64,000 nucleotides of DNA from the NCBI GenBank assembly GCA_963989245.1, contig OZ022340.1, forward strand, positions 51,053,351 through 51,117,350. The letters are read 5' to 3'. This document shows, in pieces, positions 54,022 to 64,000 of the stretch. The first letter of the stretch is position 1; every line of letters begins with the position of its first letter. The position numbers were made by a program, and so were the translations under genes. A model generated the notes under the pieces. It was not told where the DNA came from, ran no database searches, and saw nothing but the letters and a program-made list of their open reading frames with translations. This DNA comes from Nansenia antarctica (lineage: Eukaryota > Chordata > Actinopteri > Argentiniformes > Microstomatidae).

Positions 54022-57000
54022 GTACCGTAGCCTATTACCAGTATTCAAAAAGTAATTGTGAAGGTTTGGGACTGGTCATGATGTGTGGCTGTCAAAGAAT
54101 CGAATTTGGAGCAATATGTGGTACGCTGCTGCTATAATGTTGTGGGTTACAACCGCGGTCATAGTCCAAGGGGAGAAGTCGAGATCATTGCTGTAGTGCC
54201 AACTGAGATACAGGTGCGTGCAATACCGTGATTGCACCTTGCCCTAGATTTGATGTGAAACCTCAACATAAACATAAAAGTAACTTATATTTTACAGTGG
54301 TTAAATTGCTGTGTACCTTTACCTGTAAATACAGTGTAACTGTAAGTACGATTACACTGGTAATAATTACAATAACACTGTATTTACACTAATAATTCCG
54401 TACTAATCAACACTGTAAAGTATTACTTGATAGGTCAGCAAAGTCCTAAGAAAGCATAGTAGTATTATTGTAAATTATGACATGTTGCATTATCAGAAGA
54501 GGGCCTCCCAAAACTGTATGAGAAGTGTGTGCCTTACATGGAAGAGAAGGTTTGGTTCACCAGAGCCATGGGGTCACCTGAACCTGAGGGCATGGGGTCA
54601 CCAGAACCTGAGGGCATGGGGTCACCAGAACCTGAGGGCATGGGGTCACCAGAACCTGAGGGCATGGGGTCACCTGAACCTGAGAGCATGGGGTCACCAG
54701 AACCTGAGAGCATGGGGTCACCAGAACCTGAGAGCATGGGGTCACCAGAACCTGAGAGCATGGGGTCACCAGAACCTGAGAGCATGGGGTCACCAGAACC
54801 TGAGAGCATGGGGTCACCAGAACCTGAGAGCATGGGGTCACCAGAACCTGAGGGCGTGGGGTCACCAGGTGCCTGGCTGCAGTGCTGTGTCTGCACTCTG
54901 CTCCGTCAGCTAGTCAGTCACACAGAACACAACCACCTTGAAAGTAGACAATGGGCCTGCTGTACTGATTTTAAAGAAACAACCTTGTGAACAATACAAT
55001 GTGTGTGTGTGTGTGTGTGTGTGTGTTTGTGTTTGTGTTTGTGTGTGTGTGTGTGATGGATTGGACCTTTTGATTGCCCTTGTGTATTGAGTATAGCCTG
55101 CCCTACGGTATGACAGCTTTGGGAAAATGTGCCTGAAATGTTCCATTCACAGGTGTAATGAGCATCAATCACACCTTTTTACCTGGCTGTGACCTGAAGT
55201 TATTCCTACATTACAGTGGGCTAGGGTTTTGAAAAGTAAAAACTTTGTTCTACATAGTATGTCATGGTATAGGAAAAACTAGGCCTAACCAACTCTGCAC
55301 TGAAGGAGTCAGATACCCTAACTACTGTACACTAGTACAGTACCAAGCTGAGCTGTGTTGGGCTGGCCTACTAATGACTGGTTACACATCCTATAGTGAT
55401 ACAGTATATGAGCCAGGACAGTATGGTTCAGGTCAACCCTGTAATGTGTTAAGTTACTGAAGCCTTTTCCAGACTGTCGGGCTGTATGTTCAATTCCGTG
55501 CCATACTCAATGAGGGGCCCACACAGAGCAGCACAGTTCAGGCCGACCTGGTAATGTGTAAAGCCACTGTTTGCGTTTCTTGTGGATCATTTGTGGCAGT
55601 AGCGTATCTAGGTACCGTCAGGCGTTCCGACCCTGCCCTCTTTAGGAGAAAACCCCCACAATCATCATCACAATCCTGCGCCTGCAGCACTTTTCTCTGG
55701 ATTTCTGTGAGCCATATACCGGTAGTTGAAGGCAAAAGGAACACATTACAGTGGGTTTATTCTTGGAAATGCTAATTGCTGTTCAGGGGTGTAAGAATAC
55801 TATAGCTACCGGCATTCCCTGGCCCTGTATTGTAGAAATTGAAAGACTCGATCCAACTGCCAACCTCTTCTTCTTAGTGTAGGCTACTGGAAGTAAAGGG
55901 GTTGTTGGTGAAGTTTTTCCCTGAGTAGTCAAAAGTAGCCGATCGAGAGAGTTGCCAACGATTATATCCACAGATTATATTAGCTTTATTGTGCAGTCAG
56001 TGGCGCACTGCCTGTCAGACAGGTCTCAGGTACGAATCAATCGTAACTGTGTTACTTTGTGGTTGTTTTTTCTTGGCCCAGTGTTCTGTGGTCTGAGCAC
56101 AAGTTTAGAGCAGTGACGGTTCTCTCTTCCAGAAATGTGCATCTCTCCCACTTCTCTGGACATCCTACCCAACCCCACACCCTGCATGGTCACGTCCCAT
56201 GGGTCTTTCATAGCAAATCATTTGAGTACAACAATCTAAGCGAATAACATGTAATCAGCATAGTCGATATCTCAAGATAGCCTTTGTGTAAAAACGCTCA
56301 ACGCCTTCTCTCATGTGATGAGATGTTTGCTGTGTTCTCTGGGTGCGCTTGGCTGGTAGTTCGGTGACCATAATGACCATCACCGGGAGAATCAGACAAC
56401 ACAAACCATTTATAAACTATAATTCTAAAACCTTACCCCATCACTTAAATGTTCCAGTTAACATAATTATGATCATTATCAATCACTCCACATGTCATTA
56501 TGAGTCCAAGGCGATTAATGAACAGATTCAGATTTAGATTCAGATTCAGACAACTTTATTGATCCCACTGGGGGCCAATTCATTTGTAGCTTACTCCTCA
56601 TTCAGACACAGACAACAGACAACAGCGTTGAAAAAGAACAGCAGAGAAGGAGGATAAGAAGAAGTACATCTAACCATTGGAACTCCTGTGCCTCACACAA
56701 ACACATCTTTATGCACTCAATGTCAATTAGTTGAGAATAAAGGTGGTTGATAAAAATGCGGCACATTACATACTAAGGTAGGTACAGACCGCACCTTATA
56801 ACAATGACGGTGTACATAAACTGTCAAGTAGTCCATGTTTACAGTCACGAAAACCAATTACCGATTTAATGGGTTAGGGTTAGAATAACTGAACCTATGC
56901 AATTTACATGTAGAATAATCTTAATCAATATGCACTGTGTAAAGTTAGATTTGAAAGTGATGGAAAGGGGCAACCCAATGCAAGAGGACACTTAGTTAAT

Positions 57001-59865
57001 CCATCAGTTGCCTTGTTTTTTGAAGAGACAGTGAATGTACAAAACACCCTTGGTTGATCAAAGGAAAAAGTTCCCCACAGTGAACGTCGCTCGATCTCGA
57101 CTTCCTCTTGGGTCGGTCGGCCGGAACAGTCGTCACAGGCGGGAGAAAAACTAAACAAAATTGATGGTAGGAGGATTGGCCACATTCCAGCAGCACCTGG
57201 CATGACAGGGGACATGAAGGGAGGGGGAGCAGGGGGGGATTACGTACATTTTTATCGAAGGTTAGCTTTTAAGTGCTGCCGGCGACTTTGAAATTATTCT
57301 CAGTCTTCATGTCCTGTCCTGCCTGTCACGGCCCAATCCGAGGGGTCCATACTGACTACCGGCTCCAGAACAGATGTTTTTAAAGGGGAACTGCCAGTGT
57401 GTCCTGGCCTACTGTGTTATCTGAGCCGCTCCTGGTAGATTTCAGTGTTTGCACAGAGAAAGACTAGGACTACTGCGCAGGGTCGGACCATGGACAGAAA
57501 CTCAAACAATTTACTGGACAACAACTTGTGTATGGGTTACCATAACATGGAGGAGAGGCCTAGGACAGGGGCCAGGGCAGGAATGGATGCCTCCCTAGTC
57601 AGTCCTTCCTACATAGATTAGCTATCTGACCTTGTTGGGAGGCTAAGGCATTTCAGTGATTGACATGTTTTTGTGATGACCTCATCCTTTTTTCTTTCCG
57701 AGGCCATATTGGTGTGAACTGACTTTACCCCACCTTATCTCTCTACCCCCCCCACTCCTCCCTCCCCCCACCCATACCTACCCCCCCCCACTCCTCCCTC
57801 CCCCTGCCCATGCCACCCCGCTCCACCCCCCCCCTCCCTTCTCTACAGTATTCTGTGGACTATACAGCGCCGCATATGGCAGCCGTGGTTTTACAGTTTG
57901 TTGTGTTCTGTCTGCATTGCTGTCTGTCCTGTGTTGTTTTGTTTGCATTGCATTTAGAAATGCTCTTACTGTAACGCCGAATCAAATTCCAATATGTGTA
58001 TGCTTAATGTGTATGCATAAATGGCAATAAATGTTATCTCGTTATCTCATCTCATCATGGTGACAGTGACGCTATCTTTCAAGAATGTGTCAATATTTGG
58101 GGTCTCCAAGCTGGGCCTTAATGATTAACTGATGCCGCTTTCTAGAATGTCGGTTTCCAGCTGTGGCTTTCAAGAATGGCACTATAGTAGGAAGTGACAC
58201 GGAGAAGTCACAGAGAGATTCAACTGTCTGTTGTATTATCATCCATCAACAGCTTATGAATTGATACAACCACGGAGCCACAGAGCCAAGGTCACAAACA
58301 TAGTTTTTTTAAAAAGGAGGACTTTTGTGTCACATTCTTCATGCCACAATTATTTGCAGATTTGCCTGTATGAGTACTGATAGTGTAGCGATGAGACGTC
58401 ATCTAATGTAGTTACAGTGACAGTTATGAGCCCTAGCATTAATAATAATAATAATAATAATAATACATTTATTTTATAAGGCGCCTTTCATGGCACTCAA
58501 GGTCGCCGTACAACAAATTTAAAAACAGTTAAAAAATTCAAAATACAAAATACATAGAAATATACAGTATAAACATAGCTAGCAGCAGAGCAGCACGGGA
58601 ACAGTAAATCAACAGGGATACGCCTGCGTAAACAGGTGGGCTTTGAGGTGGGTTTTGAATGAGGAGATTGAATCAATGTTCCTGATGTCGGGGGGGAGGG
58701 AGTTCCAGAGGCGAGGGGCGGAGCGGCTGAAGGCTCTAAACCCCATGGTGGACAGACGGGCTGGGGGGACGGTCAGGTTGATGGAGGAGGCATTGTATCT
58801 AGACAGGACTGGCAGGCCTGGAGCAGTCTACTGTAGCCAGTTTGAGTCCTGTCCTCACCACTGCAACCCGACATGTGTAACACAGTGAGATCACAAAGAC
58901 CACACTGGAAATAAGTGCTGCATAATGCTTTCATGTGTTATCATAATGGGCTCTGTACTTTTAACTGTACACTTTACACAAAAGAGAAATCGAATCAAAT
59001 CAATATGACCTCTCGAGATATAGGCCTATCACATAGAAAACAATGGCAGGACCTCGTCCACAGTATTAATTATGTCTCTGAGGCAATTGCCACGTTTGGA
59101 CACTGACAATGATTACTGTAATTATCTTGGGAGAACTGCAAATAGTGACAGCTTACAATTATAGCATTATATGTCCTTGGAGTGCGTTGTTTAATTTAGG
59201 GTTAGGGTTCGTTTTAATGTTGTATTTGGTATGTTTCTTATATTCTAGACAGTTTTACCTCAATTGTACGCCCCGTCTCTCCCTATGATAGACATTTAGG
59301 GGAAAAACTGTACTAAGCAATGTACTGTAGACATCATTGTTTATGCCACAACTGGCCTTCCAGTCTTCAAGAGCCCATTATGTCATACTGCGGTTTATTT
59401 TCTGGCCACAATGGAACACACTGTTGCTGCTGGCACTGGAAGAGCTGGACGATGGCGTTGTCTGCACAACTCAATGGCTATGATCGTGACGTGATCGTCG
59501 TTGTGACCACGGTGTGTACACATGTGTGGGCCCTGGACAGACTTGGGTGGGGAGACACCTCACCTTTGCTTTGTTTGTGTCTGAGTCTCAGAGGGGACGG
59601 GAACGAAGACAACGTTAAGAGGCTGCTTTCCCCCAAAACGAAAAGGCCTATCACATTAAGAGATCAGTCCCACATATGATGTCATTCAGATTAAGGGACA
59701 GGGGGAGTCACAGGAAGTCATCCTGAGATGACCATATAAGGACAATGTCTTAACCATATGGCCTTAAGACAAAGAAATGCTAGGTCATAAAACCCCCCTT
59801 GCCAGGAGAATCCTGACAGAACTATGCAAGTCAAAAGACAAATTATACAGGCCTATACTATACAG

Positions 59866-59909
<44 letters not shown>

Positions 59910-61454
59910 AAAATATACCACAGTATCCTTAGATTCCCCTCTGTTTATGAACTTTGTGTTCACTTTGTACAACGCTCAGCTGAATTACCTACCTTGATGA
60001 TGAGTTGCAGCCCAGGCAGTTCCTCCTCCCACTCCTACCCCAGTGTTCTATCAGACAGGTTGCACGAAACCAACCAACCGCTCTGCGATGATGGGATAGC
60101 TAGACTTAGACGGGCACTGTGCAGCGTGTGGCTGATATTAGGGATTATTAAGCAATGATCACAGGCGCCTGTCCTCTCTATAATCTCTCATTACTGCCAC
60201 AGCTCCTCCAGGCAGCCCGCTGCAGTTCACACGGCTAATTCCTGCTTAATTGAGTCGTGTGCCACTCATACTCTTACATCACAGATTCGTGACTATGTTG
60301 TGATCAGTGTGGGCTTACTGTGTGTATTCCTCAACTTACGTTTCTTGTGGCGCGGCGATAACTAAAGAATGTCTTTGTTTTGATGTTGGGTTCTTACAAA
60401 GAAAAGAAGAACACTTCAAAACTGTTACTTAAGTTCATAGGGACAGGGTAACAGTAGGCTATTTCAAGTTGTGTGTGAAAAAAAACGTCTTTTGAATATC
60501 CGAACGTGAGACACCGTAAAGGGGTTCAGTTTCAGCCTTCCCAGGTCACTTCTGATTGGGCTTCAAGTGTTTGGAGAATATTCTGCCCCAGGACCTTAAA
60601 TAGCTTTGTCTCAGAGCGCGGGCACCGAGGGAAGCGTGAAGAGCATTAGTGCAAATTTGCAATTCAAGAATCCCCTCTGATCAGCGTGCTGTGGCGAGAG
60701 AGAAGGGGCTTTGAGCCTGTGATTGACACTGTGTGGGTCCACTTACTGTCTGTACTTTACCACTGGAAAAAGCAACAGAGCTTTTGGAGGAAGGAATCCC
60801 GTGTGCATCCACAGGTGTACTCTACCAACACACACATCTTAGTTAACCAAGTCAGTGAATATATTGCACTGCGTGTGTTTCATATTTCTATGTAGGCAAG
60901 ATTGGCTTCGAATAAACCGACAGCTTTGCAAGGTAATGCAATTTGGGTATTCCAGCTGCTCCCCAGTGCATTACAAACTGTCAGATTTGGAACTGAATTA
61001 GTCTACTGCTGTTTTGTTTTTCAGCCGAAGGTGATTCATGCGTTTAGACAAGTTTTACAGGCGTGTGTGGTATAAGCACTGTATTCTATTTGAGCTACAT
61101 AAGTATCCATTTGAGATGTTTATTAAACAACAGCAGCTAATCTGTTTTCCTGGTTTATTGAAGACACACTCATTCACCAATTTCGACATTTGAGCTCTAT
61201 ACATTGACTGCTCCAATAAACAGTGGGCAGCATGACATCTGTAATCTTTGTTTTATTCTATTCTGTTCTATTGACAATGTGCCTCTCATTTTCCCTCTTT
61301 CCAGACTATAGTGTCCAAGTATGGATCACAATTCAGAGGAAACTCCCAACATGATGCCCTGGAGTTCCTCCTCTGGCTCCTGGACCGTGTTCACGAGGAC
61401 GTCAACCTGGCGTCCTGCAGCAACAACAACAACATGGCCGCAGCTCCGGGCAGG
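53407..61454 (+). CDS. usp43: ubiquitin-specific protease USP43, first two coding exons (partial)
   Basis: USP enzymes remove ubiquitin from proteins. Exon 1 (53407-54021, 205 codons) starts MEKQSKVREE with a Kozak-like gccATGG. It has a basic N-terminal region and then the USP Cys box GLKNHGNTCFMNAVVQCLSN with catalytic C131. Exon 2 (61305-61454, 50 codons) begins TIVSKYGSQFRGNSQHDALE and continues FLLWLLDRVHEDV, the next conserved USP block. Both introns are phase 0 with AAG|GTACCG and CCAG|ACT borders. The His box and C terminus lie beyond the window. USP31 is the close alternative. The cfap52 relic immediately upstream in the same orientation favours USP43. Intron 1 is 7.3 kb. Confidence 0.88.
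54572..54870. repeat. 24-bp minisatellite in usp43 intron 1, about 12 copies
   Basis: The unit ccagaacctgagagcatggg plus gtca repeats about 12 times; early and last copies have gggc for gagc. Because 24 is a multiple of three and no frame has a stop, at least four frames are open through it (for example the 8-residue repeat SPEPESMG). It lies directly after a coding-looking stretch reading LPKLYEKCVPYMEEKVWF. Confidence 0.93.
54999..55054. repeat. (GT)n microsatellite
   Basis: GT run with some TTTGTG variants. Confidence 0.93.
55060..56520. other. usp43 intron 1, part; nothing recognised
   Basis: No exon in phase with usp43 and no clear element were recognised. Confidence 0.45.
56525..56645 (-). 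mobile_element. Rex1-like LINE 3' tail
   Basis: The (cagatt)n-like tail followed by caactttattgatcccactg is the 3' end of a fish LINE, minus oriented. Confidence 0.68.
56650..58435. other. usp43 intron 1, part; C-rich tract
   Basis: A pyrimidine/C-rich run lies at about 57728-57845. Otherwise no feature was recognised. Confidence 0.45.
58440..58850 (-). mobile_element. L2-like LINE 3' region
   Basis: It begins on the plus strand with (aat)n and tttattttataaggcgccttt, the minus-oriented L2-type tail. It then continues with gggagttccagaggcg and ctgaaggctctaaacccc, familiar fish LINE 3' sequence. No protein motif is left. Confidence 0.62.
58870..61304. other. usp43 intron 1, end part
   Basis: Contains a (GT)n run at about 59869-59908. 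No further exon was recognised. The 3' end has a good polypyrimidine tract before exon 2. Confidence 0.45.
59869..59908. repeat. (GT)n microsatellite
   Basis: About 20 GT units. Confidence 0.95.
61305..61454 (+). CDS. usp43: usp43 exon 2
   Basis: Encodes TIVSKYGSQFRGNSQHDALE and an asparagine-rich end (SCSNNNNMAAAPGR). The acceptor is preceded by tttccctctttccag. The donor is gtaaga. Confidence 0.9.
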
Positions 61455-63878
61455 GTAAGAGTGTGTCAGACCTTATTTGGTGTGTCTATAGTCTGATGGG
61501 CTATTTCCATTCTATGAGTTCTGTTTCCATGGGTAGGCCTTCAGTGACACACATTCCCATTGGCTGAACCCTGCGACCTCTGGACACAAGTGCCAATTAT
61601 ACTGTACCTGTGGCCGACAAACCTTGAATTAAGTACAAAACATCTGCTAGATCCTCCTAGCTTTCAGTGATTTGCCTTCCAAGTTACAGATCACCTACTT
61701 AAGAAATACTGTTCAAATTCTGTTCAGCTCTCCTATAGGTTGTTATCATTAAGCGTCACAATAGTCTCTGTGAAGGAATATCGTTTGATTTGATTTGGAA
61801 CGTATTGAAATTAGTCGAGGGGAATCAGAAGAGATTTCCCACATCCACGTGGGATGTGGCTATTGGTCGATAATCCATTAGTGTCTCTACACGTAAATCC
61901 AACCATATCTAATCAATGACACATGAGGCTAAATCAGCTAGAAGTTTATGCAGCGGTCGATACAGTCACCGTACTGTACCACATTTGCAATAATGTTAGT
62001 CAAATCTCACAATAGATGAGATATATCAAACCACTTAGCATGCTAGTATGTTTCTTTCCATGTCGTAGGTACGGTAGATAGTTACAGCTACTGAGAAACT
62101 TACCTCATGTTTATTATAAACCCTTTCTGTTGCAGGTCGACAAAGTGTAGTGAACGTTGTTTTAAGGGCAGAAAGAATCTGATTGGATTAGGGCAGAACA
62201 AATCCAATTGGTTTCGAAAAAGTGAATGGGCAGAGTTTAACAGATGCACAACTTTTGCACCTGGTTTAGTCAGCTAGCTGCTGGTGGTTGACCAGGTTTG
62301 CACTGGAGATGCATCTCTCTGCTGTTCAACAGGCAAACGTGAAAACGTATGAACAATAAACCTCAACTGTTAATAGACAATTTTCCAGTTTGTCTGCTAA
62401 TCACTTTTATTTCATATCACCCAAATATCAAATCATGTCGCCAAATATGATAGAAAGCAGTTTGATTAAGCAGCATTTTATGTGTGGATGAGAGAAGGCC
62501 ATCCAGTTGAACATTTTTACATTTGCACTATATTGTGACGTTTCTAACCCTAACCTATAGCACCTACACTATATAATCTTGAGCTTTTTCTTTGATGGCC
62601 TCAATAAGCACTCTGTTGTTATCTGATACTATGAATCTGATTGGGGTGTGATTGGAAAGTAGCTGCGAAGCATATTTTCTTTTCTCTCCTGTGCTTCAGT
62701 ACAACAGTTGGACAGCATCACACATACACAACAGACTTATCCCCCCTCCAGCTTGTGTTGCTTACCGATCTGTTTCTATTTAAAGCACTTTGTATCACTT
62801 TGGTCAGAAGTCAAGCGAAGGATTTGATGTTTGGGACGTGAAAGCTCTCTTAAGAGGAATTTGAGCTAGCTTTCTCACTTGGTTGGTATCAACTGACACA
62901 GACATATTTCTGGATTTGTTTGAGAGACTTACCTGCTTGTTTGTCTGTATGTCTGTTATGAGGGGTAGTCGTAGATCTATGTCGACTAGCTCTATGCTCC
63001 AGTAAATGACTGGTGCTGCTATCAAAGATGGGCAACTTTTGCAGCGTGGAGCCTGAGGACGTGTAGATTAAAAGTGTGGTGATTTTCTGTTTGATACCTT
63101 CCTCCATGCTTCTGCCTCCTCCTCCAGGGAGGCCTTTGGCCATGCTGAAGCATGACACCCCCCCCAAATACCACTTTGATCTCTTCCACTGTGCGCTATT
63201 AGCTGGGAATTTCATGTATTATTAAAAAACATATTTTATACATTTCTTTTTGCAGTGTTATCAGGGTGATAACCAATGGAATGATTTATAAAAAGTGCTA
63301 AATTCGCTGTTCGTGAGTCAAATAAATCTACACTGTATCTGTGTCCCTGTTCCCGGAGGCATATCTCCAATGATTTATGCTGTTGTATCATCCTAGCTCT
63401 TCTTTTATCTGGGAACTTACTGTAAATCTCAGACTCCCAAGACAATACATCACTTTATTTGTATGTCTTAACCAAATGGGTATGTGCACACATGAATAAC
63501 CATCTTTGGCCATGTTTGGCCATTCAACTGTAGTCATATTGTTTTTACTATGGTTTTGGGAGGGTAAATGGTGCGCTCTGGACCATGAGCACAGCTTACT
63601 GCGTGACAAAACCTGGACCATAATGGAAAAAAACAAAACAGTCTGCTCTTTATTCCTGCTATTGAACTTGACACTGTATCTTTGAAATAGCAAAAGAGCA
63701 AACCTGTGGTCTGTTGAAACCTAACCTTACCCTAACTCACATAAGGACGTGCAGTACAAGGGGTAGACACTAGACAGATGTTTGGAGGTGCGGTTGTCAA
63801 TGCGAGCTCCCTCAGTGTGTGGGTGGGTTTGTTCTTGAATGTGTGGGTGCATGGATGTGTGTAAGTGACACTAATGAT
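61455..63878. other. usp43 intron 2, nothing recognised
   Basis: I searched for the next USP block and did not find it before the window end. No repeat family was identified. Confidence 0.45.
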
Positions 63879-63879
63879 A

Positions 63880-63939
<60 letters not shown>

Positions 63940-63945
63940 GTGTGA
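63879..63945. repeat. (GT)n microsatellite
   Basis: About 32 GT units with one CGTG interruption. Confidence 0.95.
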
Positions 63946-64000
63946 TAGTGAGCATGTGTGTGTTCCTCAGTTCACTGAGCCATTAAGAATGTCTGTTTGC

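Overview
The window is animal nuclear DNA and reads as a teleost fish. It holds intron-containing vertebrate genes with canonical splice sites, long (GT)n/(CA)n tracts, and a fish-style repeat load: Ty3/gypsy and Ty1/copia LTR elements, Rex1-like and L2-like LINEs, an RLE-type LINE, Tc1-like transposons, many hAT elements, and tRNA-derived SINEs with the common tail ending near GCGTCTGCTAAAT. There is no operon, prokaryotic gene or CRISPR array. The species cannot be named from sequence alone.

Layout. 1-8240 is a stack of retroelements on the minus strand. A copia element runs off the left edge with one uninterrupted gag-protease-integrase frame. It is inserted at the 3' end of a gypsy pol gene, and that gypsy in turn sits in a duplicated piece of the composite seen again at 35.9 kb. 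8527-11732 is a complete hAT transposon with an intact 623-residue transposase, terminal inverted repeats and a perfect 8-bp target duplication, inserted in a SINE. 13198-14934 is a non-autonomous hAT. 16006-16680 is a 29-bp telomere-like minisatellite just upstream of the first host gene.

17076-27045 (+) is a tudor/LOTUS gene recognised as tdrd5. It was reconstructed from 11 exons whose phases all agree (595 codons plus stop). It appears to have one full LOTUS domain and one extended tudor domain, far shorter than usual for the family. Its introns hold a SINE, a LINE with a restriction-like endonuclease, and a Tc1 transposon carrying three further insertions. The Tc1 ends about 30 bp before an exon.

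28-48 kb is again transposon territory: a LINE with endonuclease and reverse transcriptase (30.6-33.7 kb), an internally deleted L2-like frame (34.1-34.8 kb), a foldback repeat holding a hAT that holds a second gypsy that holds an L2 fragment (35.6-42.3 kb), and a decayed ZBED-type hAT (43.4-47.8 kb) with local duplications.

48731-52490 (+) holds decayed but still intron-separated exons of a WD40 gene matching cfap52 (wdr16). 53407 to at least 61454 (+) is the 5' part of a ubiquitin-specific protease best called usp43, which continues past the right edge. cfap52 followed by usp43 in the same orientation is the vertebrate gene order as I recall it, so the relic looks like the native locus rather than a retrocopy.

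The three host genes do not form one pathway. The recurring theme is nested insertion: many insertions can be ordered in time from intact target-site duplications.
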